From the NCBI GenBank assembly GCA_025655555.1, contig JAHXIQ010000008.1, forward strand, positions 62,001 to 126,000: 64,000 nucleotides of DNA, given 5' to 3'. The number at the start of each line of letters is the position of its first letter. Positions within the stretch are counted from its first letter, which is position 1. The notes beneath the pieces are model-generated. The model saw nothing but the letters and a program-made list of their open reading frames with translations. It was not told where the DNA came from and did not search any database. This document shows, in pieces, positions 54,116-63,947 of this stretch. The translations under genes were made by a program, and so were the position numbers. The stretch comes from Candidatus Thiodiazotropha sp. (ex Myrtea sp. 'scaly one' KF741663). Lineage in GTDB: Bacteria; Pseudomonadota; Gammaproteobacteria; Chromatiales; Chromatiaceae.

Positions 54116-55390
54116 TTAATTTGGTGTCTTGCCTGATACGAGATGCTCCGCGAGTAATTCCGTAAGACTGATGACTTCGGTATCCATCTCATGATGTTCC
54201 AATCCCTCTTCGAGAATGATTCTGCAGTTGGCACAAGCAGTTACCATGGTGTTGACGCCCAGCTCCTCCAATTGATGTTTCTTACGATCAAAGGACTTGA
54301 GCCTTAATTCCTCAGCACGCTCATTGGCGCTGACACCGCCACCGCCGCCACAGCACCAGTTCATCACGCCGTGATCCGTCATCTCTGTGAAATGATCGGC
54401 CACACTGTGAAGCAGATTTCGTGGGGGATCGACCACGCCACCTCGCCTGACGATCTGACAGGGATCATGCAGCGTCATGGGTGTATCGTCCTTACCTTCC
54501 AGTTTGATCCGGCCTTCCGCCTTGAGCTTGTCCAGGAGTTCAAGGATATGAACCACCTCAAAATCATAGGGACGTCCAATCAGATTGGGGCCCTCCCAGC
54601 GAATTGCCGTATAGGCATGGCCACACTCCGGACTTACCACATACTTGATGCCCAGACCTTCAGCCGCTTTCACTACGCGCCCGACCAACTCGGCAGCGGC
54701 TTCTTTATTACCGATCTGAATACCGCTGTTAGTTGCCTCAAATGCCTGGCTGCTGATGGTCCATGAGACCCCGGCAGCATCAAAAATTTTGGCAATACTC
54801 TCAATATACTCTGGGAAATTGACAATCTCCATGGATGAAAAGAGTGTCATATACTCAGCATTCTGCCGGTCAATCGGGATCTTCAGTCCCGTATCCTTCT
54901 CCACATGTGCCAGTGCTGCCTGTACAGTTTTAAAGGTCACACCCATTGGGCTGCCGATGGTTAGCGCACGCTTGGTTGCCTCCTTCATACCGTCCGGTGC
55001 ATAACCCGCCACGGAAAAGCCTTCGCGAATCTTGCGGATCATGTATGTAATGTCATTACCGACCGGGCAGACCATGGAACAACGGCCGCAGAGCGTGCAG
55101 CTGTCGTAGACTAACTGCTCCCAATCCGCAAAGTCCGATTCTGTGAGTGGTTTGATAAGACCCAGAGACTTACCCAGTTTTCCCCAAAAGGTATTCTCTG
55201 CCTGCCACAGCTTTTTCAACGGTTCGACTTTGTGAATCGGCGTATAGCGTGGATCGTTGGTTTCCGTATAGAACAGACAAGCCTCCGCGCAGATACCACA
55301 ATGCACACAACTGGTCAGATAGGATGAAATTCTGGCATCGATCTGATCCCGCAGAACGGCAACTCCCTGCTCGAACTGTTCACTCATCAC
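54116..55390 (-). CDS. Iron-sulfur CCG-domain protein, DsrK/HdrD-like
   Basis: A 424-residue protein with two N-terminal 4Fe-4S motifs (CVHCGICAEAC near 27; CTLCGRCSMVC near 97) and two CCG-type domains (PECGHAY; NWCCGGGGGVS; ACANC), as in heterodisulfide reductase HdrD and DsrK. Such proteins carry a non-cubane cluster that handles disulfides or persulfides. It is paired, 9 bp apart, with a NarI/DsrM-like cytochrome b and follows the formate dehydrogenase genes. Physiological partner unknown. Confidence 0.85.
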   Translation of the reverse strand: MMSEQFEQGVAVLRDQIDARISSYLTSCVHCGICAEACLFYTETNDPRYTPIHKVEPLKKLWQAENTFWGKLGKSLGLIKPLTESDFADWEQLVYDSCTLCGRCSMVCPVGNDITYMIRKIREGFSVAGYAPDGMKEATKRALTIGSPMGVTFKTVQAALAHVEKDTGLKIPIDRQNAEYMTLFSSMEIVNFPEYIESIAKIFDAAGVSWTISSQAFEATNSGIQIGNKEAAAELVGRVVKAAEGLGIKYVVSPECGHAYTAIRWEGPNLIGRPYDFEVVHILELLDKLKAEGRIKLEGKDDTPMTLHDPCQIVRRGGVVDPPRNLLHSVADHFTEMTDHGVMNWCCGGGGGVSANERAEELRLKSFDRKKHQLEELGVNTMVTACANCRIILEEGLEHHEMDTEVISLTELLAEHLVSGKTPN

Positions 55391-55399
55391 CGCTTCTCC

Positions 55400-56041
55400 T
55401 TAGGCATTGACACCTTTTCTGCCCATGGTTGCTCCTGTGTAGCCACGACTCATAACGAAGGTAAAGGCGTGCATCAGTTTGCTGAAGGGGAAGTAGATCA
55501 AAAACACCTCCGCCAGAAAAAGATGGATCAATCGAAGTGCTTCGTGGGATTGCGCCAGCGCCAGGCAACCCGTCAACATGACCAGGAATACGAGTATGCT
55601 GCCAATATGATCATCCATATCTGACAATAAGCGAGTGACCGGATTTAGTACCCGATGCAACCAGAGCAGAATCAGCCCGGCAAAGGCAAACTCTGCTGCA
55701 ACAATAAAGACCCAGTGGGGTACTGCCGGCCAACTCAGACCGGTAATTCTCTCGGCAATAAAATCGATATGAGGTTGAGCGAAAAACAGAAGGATCAACA
55801 ATCCGACATGAAACATGTAGCCGGCGATCAATTGAAGTCTGCTACGTGTGGTTACGGTACGTTCGGGTACAAACCGACTGAAGATTGTGCGCATGGCACC
55901 TCTACCGGCGCTACCTCGGGCAATTGACAAGTCAGGCCTAACCCCTGCCCTGACAATCGACACGATACGCCAGACGACGCCAATAACGAAAGCAGTGAGT
56001 GAAAAATACCAGAGAGGGCCATCGATGAATTCGCCGATCAC
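55400..56041 (-). CDS. NarI/DsrM-like cytochrome b membrane subunit
   Basis: A 213-residue membrane protein with five or so helices and His residues in transmembrane positions (YMFHVGLL, HWVFIV, LLWLHRVL, LIHLFLAE, KLMHAFTF), as in the gamma subunits NarI and DsrM. With the DsrK-like protein it forms a DsrMK-type quinone-linked pair. Its start overlaps the FdhC-like gene by 4 bp, tying the pair to the formate dehydrogenase operon. Confidence 0.85.
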   Translation of the reverse strand: MIGEFIDGPLWYFSLTAFVIGVVWRIVSIVRAGVRPDLSIARGSAGRGAMRTIFSRFVPERTVTTRSRLQLIAGYMFHVGLLILLFFAQPHIDFIAERITGLSWPAVPHWVFIVAAEFAFAGLILLWLHRVLNPVTRLLSDMDDHIGSILVFLVMLTGCLALAQSHEALRLIHLFLAEVFLIYFPFSKLMHAFTFVMSRGYTGATMGRKGVNA

Positions 56042-57141
56042 TTCCCTGCTCCCTGTATAGTGGCGCCCGGTGGTGCAGTAGATGTTTTTTCACCTTTTAA
56101 ACTTGCCACGGCTTCATTTGATATGGCTTCACCCTGATCTATCGCCTTAGTGGCCCAGAGATCATGGTGCTCTTTGGCCCAATTGAGATCGCAATAGCCC
56201 GTCTTCATACCTTCGATCGCGCCCTCCATACCCACTGTACCAATATAGATATGGCCGATGATGACTGCGGTCATCAACAGCGCGCCGATGGCATGCCCGA
56301 CATGCGCCAACGCCATGAACTCACGCCCCAGCCCTAACACAGGAAAGACCAGGACCAGCCCGGAAATACCAATCAGAGAACCGACAAAGACCAATAACCA
56401 GAACATGGTCTTCTCACCCATGTTGAAGAAGTTAGAGGGGACATGTTTTTCTCCGATGATGCCGCCACCACGGAGCAGCCAGGTCAAATCGCCTTTCTGA
56501 TAGATATTACGTCGTACAAATTGAAAAAAGACCATCACCAGCGCCAAGAGAAAGAGCGGCCCCATCAGATTGTGCCCCTCTTTACACGCTGAGGCGATGA
56601 TAGAGAAACCCTCCTTGCCAAACAGAGGAATTAACAAGGGACGACCAAACAGCAATATCAAACCGGTGATTGCAAGAAAGAGAAAAACAGAAGCCATAAA
56701 CCAATGAACCATCCGCTCATAGGTAGTGTATCGTGGCAGTTTTTGATCCGATGCGCCGCCCTCTATGGGTACACGACCGCGAACCATATAGAAAATCAAC
56801 AGTAGAACGATGATGGCACCGATGACATAACCACCAATGGGTATCAACTCACCCATTCTGAACTGACGCCAGCGATCGCCGGTAGCATTAATCAGTACCC
56901 CCGTCTCTACACCACCGACCTGAGTCTTACCACTGGCTGGCGCTTCACGCTGACGTACATCACGCCATAATTCAGCTGCAGGATTAAACACTTTTGCACT
57001 CGGCAACTCCCTGGCAGACTTTTCCTCTGCATCGACCAATGGACTGAATAACAACAAGCACACAGCCAACAGACATAGTCCAAAAAAACTCAGTCGTTGA
57101 GATGCGGTCTTATCTGTTGCCGGCATGCTCATCGGATTCAC
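56038..57141 (-). CDS. Formate dehydrogenase cytochrome b subunit (gamma, FdhC/FdoI type)
   Basis: A 367-residue protein: N-terminal hydrophobic signal (residues about 15-38), a periplasmic stretch, then five membrane helices (about 103-320) with heme-ligand His in MVHWFMA, GHNLMGPL and ALAHVGHAIG. The long N-terminal extension is usual in this FDH subtype. It takes electrons from the FdhB subunit to quinone. Followed, with an ATGA overlap, by the DsrM-like gene. Confidence 0.9.
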   Translation of the reverse strand: MNPMSMPATDKTASQRLSFFGLCLLAVCLLLFSPLVDAEEKSARELPSAKVFNPAAELWRDVRQREAPASGKTQVGGVETGVLINATGDRWRQFRMGELIPIGGYVIGAIIVLLLIFYMVRGRVPIEGGASDQKLPRYTTYERMVHWFMASVFLFLAITGLILLFGRPLLIPLFGKEGFSIIASACKEGHNLMGPLFLLALVMVFFQFVRRNIYQKGDLTWLLRGGGIIGEKHVPSNFFNMGEKTMFWLLVFVGSLIGISGLVLVFPVLGLGREFMALAHVGHAIGALLMTAVIIGHIYIGTVGMEGAIEGMKTGYCDLNWAKEHHDLWATKAIDQGEAISNEAVASLKGEKTSTAPPGATIQGAGK

Positions 57142-57225
57142 TCCCCGCTCCCGTTCATCCTTTTGATAACTCCTGGTGTCTGTTACTAAGCCTGTTCCGG
57201 CTTCTCAGCCGGATTACAGTTCCAT

Positions 57226-57855
57226 TCACTCCTGTGAGCTGCTCTTGCCACCGGTACTTCTAGGTGCACGGAATGAAGCATCCCGATAAGAGACACCACG
57301 TGCCAGCACAGCGGCGCCGCGGTTGATGATGCGTTTTCTGTAGACATCGGAAATCACATTTGCGTCACCTGCCAACAGTGCCTTGGTAGAGCACATCTCG
57401 GCACAGAGCGGCAGCTTGCCTTCAGCCAATCGATTCGATCCATATTTACGATGTTCGTCTGCACTATGATCCGCTTCAGGTCCACCGGCGCAGAAAGTAC
57501 ACTTGTCCATCTTGCCGCGGGTGGCGAAGGCGCCATCTTCCGGAAACTGCGGCGCACCGAAGGGACAGGCATAGAAACAGTAACCGCAACCGATACAGAT
57601 ATCCTTATCATGCAGTACGACACCATCCTGTGTGGTATAAAAACAATCCACCGGACAAACCGTCGCGCAGGGTGCATCCGAGCAGTGCATACAGGCTACA
57701 GAGAGTGAACGCTCACCGGGTTCGCCATCTTTGATGGTCACCACCCTTCGGCGGTTAACACCCCAGGGGACTTCGTTCTCGTTTTTGCAGGCTGTCACAC
57801 AGGCATTGCACTCAATACAACGTTCGGGATCACAATAGAATTTCATACGTGCCAT
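57226..57855 (-). CDS. Formate dehydrogenase iron-sulfur subunit (beta)
   Basis: A 209-residue ferredoxin-type subunit with 4Fe-4S motifs CIECNACVTAC (near 13), CMHCSDAPCATVCP (near 55), CIGCGYCFYACP (near 91) and a further Cys set (CTFC...CAEMC). It relays electrons from FdhA to the cytochrome b. It lacks a transmembrane C-terminus. It is 15 bp after fdhA; 84 bp separate it from the gamma subunit gene. Confidence 0.93.
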   Translation of the reverse strand: MARMKFYCDPERCIECNACVTACKNENEVPWGVNRRRVVTIKDGEPGERSLSVACMHCSDAPCATVCPVDCFYTTQDGVVLHDKDICIGCGYCFYACPFGAPQFPEDGAFATRGKMDKCTFCAGGPEADHSADEHRKYGSNRLAEGKLPLCAEMCSTKALLAGDANVISDVYRKRIINRGAAVLARGVSYRDASFRAPRSTGGKSSSQE

Positions 57856-57870
57856 GATGATTTCCTCTGA

Positions 57871-60768
57871 TTAAGCCTTGCTGATCCGGCACAAGCTACA
57901 CTTGGTTTCCTGCATCTGTGTCACCGAGTCATAACCGTAGGTCATGGCGGTATTGCAGGCCTCACCCAGGACATATGGGTCGGCGCCTTCCGGGTATTTG
58001 CTGCGCAGGTCCCGGCCTTCGAAATGGCCGCCGAAATGGAACGGCATGAATGCCACACCCGCCGCCACTCGTCTGGTGACCTGTGCCTTTATCTTGAGCC
58101 GGGCACCTTCTGCACCTTCCAGCCAGACATCATCCCCATCCCTGACACCGGCATTGTTGGCATCACGGGGATTCATCTCAACGAACATATGCTGCTGCAG
58201 TTCCGCAAGCCACGCATTGGATCGTGTCTCTTCACCACCACCCTCATACTCGACCAGTCGTCCCGAGGTGAGAATAATGGGGTAGTCCTGCGAGTAATCC
58301 TTCGCCTGTATCGAGCCGTAACGTACCGGCAGACGATAGTGGGACTTACGATCTTCATAGGTAGGATACTTCTCCACCAGATCCCGGCGACTGGTATAGA
58401 GCGGTTCACGGTGAATGGGCACTGGATCGGGGAAGGTCCAGACAACTGCTCTCGCCTTGGCATTACCAAAAGGTGCACAACCGTGCTTGATGGCGACACG
58501 CTGGATACCGCCGGAGCGGTCGGTCTTCCAGTTCTTGCCCTCTGCCAGCTTCTTCTCTTCAGCCGTCAGGTCATCCCACCAGCCAAGTTTCTTCAATAAC
58601 TCATGGGTAAATTCCGGATGTCCATTCTTGATTTCATTACCCACCGGATAAGAGCCTTCTGCCAGTAGATTCACGCCATTGCGTTCCACACCGAAACGGG
58701 CTCGGAAGTTCAGGCCGCCTTTGGCGACAGGCTTGCTGGTATCGTAAAGATTTGGCGTACCCGGATGTCCCATCTCCGCCGTGCCCCAGCAAGGCCAAGG
58801 TAGTCCGTAAAACTCACCGTCACATGGCCCACCCTCTGCCAACAGACTGGTGTAATCGAATGAACCCCAGTTTTTCTGCTGCTTCTTCATACGATCGGGG
58901 CTCTGACCGGTATAACCGATAGTCCACATGCCCTTGTTGTATTCAAGGGTGATGTCTTCGATCCGTGGCTCATCATTCTCGACCTTGATATGCTTGAACA
59001 GCTCATCGGCGAAGCCCAGCTTTTTCGCAAGCCGGTACAGAATGGTCTGATCAGGCAGAGACTCGAACATCGGCTCAATTACCTTGTCACGCCATTGCAA
59101 CGAGCGGTTGGATGCGGTCACCGAGCCATAGGTCTCGAACTGCGTACAGGCAGGCAGGAGATAGACACCGTCGGTTCTATCATGCATAACGGCGGAGACA
59201 GTTGGATAGGGGTCGATGATGATCATCGTATCCAACTTCTCCATGGCCAGTTTCATCTCCTTGCCGCGGGTCTGACTGTTGGGGGCATGACCCATGAGCA
59301 CCATGGCGCGGATATTGTCTTTCTGAGCAATGTTGCCCTTCTCTTCCAACACGCCATCGATCCAGCGGGAGACAGGAATACCCTTGGTGTTCATGATCGG
59401 CACGTCCTTGCCCTTGGACTGCTCGTAGCTGCCCTGGTCGAAACGAGCGGCCAGCCACTCATAGTCAACATCCCAGACTTTCGACCAGTGTTTCCATGCA
59501 CCTGCGGACAAACCGTAATAGCCAGGCAACGTATGTGAGAGCACACCAAAATCGGTAGCACCCTGAACATTGTCATGGCCACGGAAGATATTGGTGCCGC
59601 CACCTGCGGTGCCCATGTTGCCCAGTGCCAGTTGGAAGACACAGTAGGCGCGGGTGTTATTGTTGCCGATGGTGTGCTGTGTACCACCCATGCACCAAAT
59701 GAATGTGCCGGGTCGGTTGTCCGCCATCGTCTTGGCGGCGGCGTAAACTTGATTTTCAGGTACGCCGGATACCTTTTCCACTTCATCAGGTGTCCACTTG
59801 GCAATCTCCTTCTTCACATCCTCGATGCCGTAGACGCGCTGACGGATGAACTCCTTGTCTTCCCATCCGTTGCGGAAAATGTGCCAGAGCATGCCCCAGA
59901 CCACGGGTATATCTGTACCCGGCCGCAGACGCAGGAACTGATTGGCATGAGCGGCAGTGCGGGTAAAGCGGGGATCAATGACGATCAACTGTGCATTGTT
60001 CTCTTCTTTCGCCTTGAAGACATGTTGCAGAGAGACCGGATGCGCTTCCGCAGGATTGCCGCCGACGATCATGATCGCCTTCGAGTTATGGATGTCGTTA
60101 TAGGAGTTGGTCATGGCGCCGTAGCCCCAGGTGTTGGCCACACCGGCTACGGTGGTTGAGTGACAGATACGCGCTTGGTGATCCACATTGTTGGAGCCCC
60201 AGAAGGCTGCAAACTTACGGAACAGATAGGCCTGTTCATTGTTGTGCTTGGCGGAGCCCAGCCAGTAGACCGAATCGGGGCCCGACTGCTCACGAATCTG
60301 CAGCATCTGATCACCGATCTCGTTGATCGCCTGCTCCCAGGAGATCCGTTTCCACTTGCCGCCAACCAGCTTGGTGGGATACTTCAGTCGTCGTTCACCA
60401 TGCCCATGCTCCCTCACAGAAGCGCCCTTGGCGCAGTGTGCACCATGGCTGAACGGGTGATCGAAAGCCGGCTCCTGGCCGGTCCAGACACCGTTCTGCA
60501 CTTCGGCAATGATGCCGCAACCCACTGAACAATGGGTGCAGATGGTGCGGATTTTACTCACGGTTCCCGCGCCCATCTCTTCTGCACGAGCCCGTTTGAC
60601 CATGGCCGGTGTAAAGCCGGATGCCAACACGGCACCTCCCGCCATCAGACCGGAGTTACGCAGAAAAGCGCGGCGGGTCATGGCCTGACCGCCACCGTCT
60701 GCCTTAAATGATATTTCGGACTCAGCTCTATGGTCGATCGCGAGATCGGAAGTCTTACGCAGTTTCAT
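57871..60768 (-). CDS. fdhA: Formate dehydrogenase catalytic subunit FdhA (Cys form, Tat-exported)
   Basis: A 965-residue molybdopterin enzyme. N-terminal Tat signal RRAFLRNSG (about 32-40), 4Fe-4S motif CTHCSVGC (about 80), and the active-site segment ARICHSTTVAG, where Cys replaces the selenocysteine of E. coli FdhN and is followed by the catalytic His. C-terminal molybdopterin dinucleotide domain about 830-955. It oxidises formate to CO2 in the periplasm. Start at 60768 is chosen for the GGGTG before it. Molybdenum or tungsten use is undetermined. Confidence 0.94.
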   Translation of the reverse strand: MKLRKTSDLAIDHRAESEISFKADGGGQAMTRRAFLRNSGLMAGGAVLASGFTPAMVKRARAEEMGAGTVSKIRTICTHCSVGCGIIAEVQNGVWTGQEPAFDHPFSHGAHCAKGASVREHGHGERRLKYPTKLVGGKWKRISWEQAINEIGDQMLQIREQSGPDSVYWLGSAKHNNEQAYLFRKFAAFWGSNNVDHQARICHSTTVAGVANTWGYGAMTNSYNDIHNSKAIMIVGGNPAEAHPVSLQHVFKAKEENNAQLIVIDPRFTRTAAHANQFLRLRPGTDIPVVWGMLWHIFRNGWEDKEFIRQRVYGIEDVKKEIAKWTPDEVEKVSGVPENQVYAAAKTMADNRPGTFIWCMGGTQHTIGNNNTRAYCVFQLALGNMGTAGGGTNIFRGHDNVQGATDFGVLSHTLPGYYGLSAGAWKHWSKVWDVDYEWLAARFDQGSYEQSKGKDVPIMNTKGIPVSRWIDGVLEEKGNIAQKDNIRAMVLMGHAPNSQTRGKEMKLAMEKLDTMIIIDPYPTVSAVMHDRTDGVYLLPACTQFETYGSVTASNRSLQWRDKVIEPMFESLPDQTILYRLAKKLGFADELFKHIKVENDEPRIEDITLEYNKGMWTIGYTGQSPDRMKKQQKNWGSFDYTSLLAEGGPCDGEFYGLPWPCWGTAEMGHPGTPNLYDTSKPVAKGGLNFRARFGVERNGVNLLAEGSYPVGNEIKNGHPEFTHELLKKLGWWDDLTAEEKKLAEGKNWKTDRSGGIQRVAIKHGCAPFGNAKARAVVWTFPDPVPIHREPLYTSRRDLVEKYPTYEDRKSHYRLPVRYGSIQAKDYSQDYPIILTSGRLVEYEGGGEETRSNAWLAELQQHMFVEMNPRDANNAGVRDGDDVWLEGAEGARLKIKAQVTRRVAAGVAFMPFHFGGHFEGRDLRSKYPEGADPYVLGEACNTAMTYGYDSVTQMQETKCSLCRISKA

Positions 60769-60786
60769 TCGAATCACCCTGTGTCA

Positions 60787-60999
60787 TCAGCTGATCATCG
60801 TCTCGTAATAAGCGGCGATATGCGGGGTCAGGCGATAGCCCTTCTGGCTCATCGTCTCTGCTGGCGCTTCATCTTCGGCCGATGTGGCGGCCAGACCGGG
60901 AAGCGTCACTGCGACCGCAACACCAGCACCAACAGTTGCCGTATCCCGTAGAAAACGCCTGCGTTTGTGGTCAAGGGAATACTTGTTCGCTTTTTTCAT
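60787..60999 (-). CDS. Formate dehydrogenase region Tat-target protein
   Basis: A 70-residue protein with a twin-arginine signal (RRRFLRDTATVGAG, near 13) and a short acidic tail. Such peptides accompany fdhA in this operon type and are called FDH-region Tat targets; their function is not known. It lies 18 bp before fdhA. Confidence 0.88.
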   Translation of the reverse strand: MKKANKYSLDHKRRRFLRDTATVGAGVAVAVTLPGLAATSAEDEAPAETMSQKGYRLTPHIAAYYETMIS

Positions 61000-61033
61000 G
61001 GAAATCCTCTCGGTCTGTCATTAAATATCTGCC

Positions 61034-61684
61034 CTATACCGGCATGCTCAGATAGCGTTTCTCCAGCGAGACGAAGGCGGCACCGAAACGCCCTACTGCC
61101 CGATAGAAGACTGCCGATCCGGCCTCGCTGAGATCGGTGAAGAAACGCTCCAGCCAATCAGCGAGGTGTCTGTCGAAGAAATCCGATTGCACCTGAACCG
61201 AACTCTCCTCATCAATCAAAATCGCCATCACTTCACACAGGGCTGCCACATGGTCCTCCGGTTCTGCGACGCCTTCCTGCCGCTGAAAACCCAGTCCGGC
61301 CAAGTCGTCTCGCAAGCGTCCAAGTGGCCGCTCCATGAGAAAGCCGGTGAGATACCAGGAGCCGTACGGCACCAGCTCTCCTCGCCCGATACCGATGAAC
61401 AGTGCATGAAACTCGTCATCCACCGCTTTCGGGTCAGAGGTGGAAGCTGACAGTCCCAGCATCGACATGGCTATCGCCATCTCATCCTGCATCGGTTCCA
61501 CCTTGGCGAATCCGGCCACCTGCTCCATCACCTGGCTATCGGGTGGCGATCTCAGCAATCTTGCCAACAGGCTGTAGGCGCCGCTGCGGTAGATCTGCTC
61601 ATCGCGCCTCATACCTGCTGCCCTGTGTGACGCCGTGATGGCCTCTTGGTCGTCTGCCTGGGCAGCCTGGCTTGGGTTCGTCAT
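61034..61684 (-). CDS. TorD-family molybdoenzyme chaperone
   Basis: A 216-residue all-helical protein of the TorD/DmsD family (EFHALFIGIGRGELVPYGSWYL, residues about 100-121; the GxxxPYxS stretch is the family hallmark). It guards the Tat signal of FdhA until the cofactor is inserted. The ATG at 61684 has GAGGAG upstream and is preferred over one 28 codons earlier. Confidence 0.88.
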   Translation of the reverse strand: MTNPSQAAQADDQEAITASHRAAGMRRDEQIYRSGAYSLLARLLRSPPDSQVMEQVAGFAKVEPMQDEMAIAMSMLGLSASTSDPKAVDDEFHALFIGIGRGELVPYGSWYLTGFLMERPLGRLRDDLAGLGFQRQEGVAEPEDHVAALCEVMAILIDEESSVQVQSDFFDRHLADWLERFFTDLSEAGSAVFYRAVGRFGAAFVSLEKRYLSMPV

Positions 61685-61779
61685 CACGCACTCCTCTGAG
61701 TAATACTGGCAAGCTGCAGGCCAGGTTTGGGGGGAGAAAAAGGACAAAAAGGGAAGAGAATCACCCAATGACTGCCCTT

Positions 61780-63396
61780 TTATTGCCGAATCCGTTCATC
61801 GATGCCGCCGTTGATGGCATCCTGATCCTGTACGATGTCTATGACCCGGCAGTCCTCGCACATGGTGAGTCGCCGACGTGCCCGTTCGTTCTGGAACATG
61901 TAGTGCCCATGTAGTTTGCTCAGCATATTGTCGATGACCGAGCGGGTAGCAAATGGCTTGCCGCAAGTAGTGCAGAGGAAAGGGGCCTCCTCATGGAGCT
62001 TCCGCTTCTGCCTACGGGCATCGTTATCGAACAGTAGTTGCGGTGTGATCCAAATGGCATCCTCCGGGCAGGTGCGGGTGCACATGCCGCACTGAATACA
62101 ATTCTCTTCGATGAACAGCAGCTGCGGCATACCTTCTCCACCGGTCTGCAATGCCTTGCCCGGACAAGCGCCGACACAGGAGAAACAAAGCGTGCAGGCC
62201 TTTGCATCCACCTCCGCTTTGCCAAAAGGCGCACCGGCTGTGAGACTGGCCATCGGCTTGGGCTTTTGAGCCTCGGCATAGAGATGATCGATGGCCAGAT
62301 AGGCTGTCTGACGTTTGCCGCCTATCCCGGAGAAACCGGCATGCCTGATGTCCGGCATCCAGGTCGGCTGATGTGTCTCCAACGCATCAGTGTCGATCAG
62401 TCCAACGGTTTCGTCGGGATAACCCATGGCATTCAGTATCTCGCCCACAAAATGCAGTTGCTCTTTCATGGCTTGTGACGATGAGCCAGGCATGGCGCCT
62501 CCATCGACCAACAAAAGAGCACGGGCACCATAGGCCAGTGTAGAGAGCCAGACTTCCATACCGACACTGGCCAACTCCTCGACAGGGAAAGGCAGATAAT
62601 TGCTCTGCACAGGATCGACAGGTATCTCATCAGATTCGGCAAAAAAGACGACAACAGGATCGCATCCTCCCTCTGACTGATAGGCCGAAAGCAGTTTACG
62701 CATTCGTTCCAGGTTGTCCTTGGCATTCGGATAGGCGTAACGAATGGCCCCACTGGGACAGACTGTCGCGCAGACACCGCCCCCCTGACAGAGGTGGGCA
62801 TTCACCTCGATAGTCTCTGCCAACCCGGTTATCGCATCCGCAGGACAAGCCTCAATACAACGGTTGCAGGCAGTCTTGCCCGCATGACCATGTGCGCAGA
62901 TGTCCGGGTTATAATCGAAATAGCGTGGTTTCTCGAAGCTGCCTTTCAGTGCTGTGAGCTCATCGATAGCATCCTGCAGTGATGTCTCCTCAATATCAGA
63001 GTAGAGATAACCCGGCGGTTTCAGTTGCCTGTCGATCAAGGCTTCAGGACTCATATCAAGTATTAAATCTGCCGCGACGGTCTCTGCATTGGGTTTACCA
63101 TCCTCCCCCAGCCGAATCTTGAAATCTCCCAGGTAACCCTCGATATCGATTGTCCTTCCACCCAAAGGTATTAAAGGTACACCGGGCTCTTCGACCCCTT
63201 TCGTTAGAATCACCAGAGCGTGCAGATGCTCATTCAGTCTTGGTGCAATCTCCAATGCCTGATTGTCACCAATGATTACCACTCTTCCCTTAGATTGATA
63301 ATTCACCAGGCTGGTGGCTTCGATGGGGAGCCGATGCATAGTAGCCAATGCGACTGACTTGGCCTTCCGATTGATCTCTTCTTGCAGCAGATTCAT
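61780..63396 (-). CDS. Polyferredoxin-like protein of the formate dehydrogenase operon
   Basis: A 538-residue soluble protein with several 4Fe-4S motifs (CNRCIEACP near 178, CQGGGVCATVCP near 204, CTLCFSCVGACP near 403, CIQCGMCTRTCP near 437) plus zinc-ribbon-like Cys pairs (CTTCG, CEDC). This protein type regularly sits between DUF3306 and the TorD gene in proteobacterial FDH operons, where it may supply electrons or clusters for maturation (inference). Its start overlaps DUF3306 by 4 bp. Confidence 0.85.
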   Translation of the reverse strand: MNLLQEEINRKAKSVALATMHRLPIEATSLVNYQSKGRVVIIGDNQALEIAPRLNEHLHALVILTKGVEEPGVPLIPLGGRTIDIEGYLGDFKIRLGEDGKPNAETVAADLILDMSPEALIDRQLKPPGYLYSDIEETSLQDAIDELTALKGSFEKPRYFDYNPDICAHGHAGKTACNRCIEACPADAITGLAETIEVNAHLCQGGGVCATVCPSGAIRYAYPNAKDNLERMRKLLSAYQSEGGCDPVVVFFAESDEIPVDPVQSNYLPFPVEELASVGMEVWLSTLAYGARALLLVDGGAMPGSSSQAMKEQLHFVGEILNAMGYPDETVGLIDTDALETHQPTWMPDIRHAGFSGIGGKRQTAYLAIDHLYAEAQKPKPMASLTAGAPFGKAEVDAKACTLCFSCVGACPGKALQTGGEGMPQLLFIEENCIQCGMCTRTCPEDAIWITPQLLFDNDARRQKRKLHEEAPFLCTTCGKPFATRSVIDNMLSKLHGHYMFQNERARRRLTMCEDCRVIDIVQDQDAINGGIDERIRQ

Positions 63397-63947
63397 GTGA
63401 TTATCTCTTCACTGTCAGAACCTTTGGTAGGTTCTAGCGTTTTTGATGCCGTCTCTTGTGATGCTTCTGTTCCAGTCTGCGTTTCGACCAAAATCTCCTC
63501 CTTAACTGACGGATCCTCTTCATTCGCTAAAGCCTCGGCCTCCGCCTTTTCAGCCTCTCGTTTGGCCTCTTGCTGCAAACGAAATCGCAGATCCGCTGTC
63601 ATGACATTGCCGAGTTTCTCAAAGCTGGTGAAGTCTTCCGCATAGTCATCCAGCCCGTCGCAGACGTTGAAGCAGGCACTGCGAAACAGCTTCTGTAACG
63701 CTTGTTGTCGCAAGACTTCTGTGACTTTGGGAGAGAGAAAACCACTGTAATCGGAATTCTCGTCCAGACTTTCCACCGGTGGCATGTCTGCATCAGTCAA
63801 CATGGGTGGCTCATGGGTCTTTTCTATCGTTTCTTCCTCACCACACTCTGCAATGGGATGCATTGCGGCCTGCTTGCGGCGAGACCAGCGAGAAAGGAAT
63901 ACTTCATCTTTCTCACTCACACCTTCAAAAGCCTCATCCTCTTTCAT
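63393..63947 (-). CDS. DUF3306 protein
   Basis: A 184-residue acidic protein, beginning with FLSRWSRRKQ (residues about 17-26), the DUF3306 signature, and a middle segment LFRSACFNVCDGLDDYAEDFTSFEKL, then a Glu-rich low-complexity tail. It co-occurs with DUF3305 and FDH genes. Function unknown. ATGA overlaps on both ends. Confidence 0.85.
   Translation of the reverse strand: MKEDEAFEGVSEKDEVFLSRWSRRKQAAMHPIAECGEEETIEKTHEPPMLTDADMPPVESLDENSDYSGFLSPKVTEVLRQQALQKLFRSACFNVCDGLDDYAEDFTSFEKLGNVMTADLRFRLQQEAKREAEKAEAEALANEEDPSVKEEILVETQTGTEASQETASKTLEPTKGSDSEEIIT

Noticed and set aside
57871-60768. Selenocysteine codon in formate dehydrogenase
   Set aside because: The active-site position (ARICHS) is encoded by a cysteine codon; there is no in-frame TGA.
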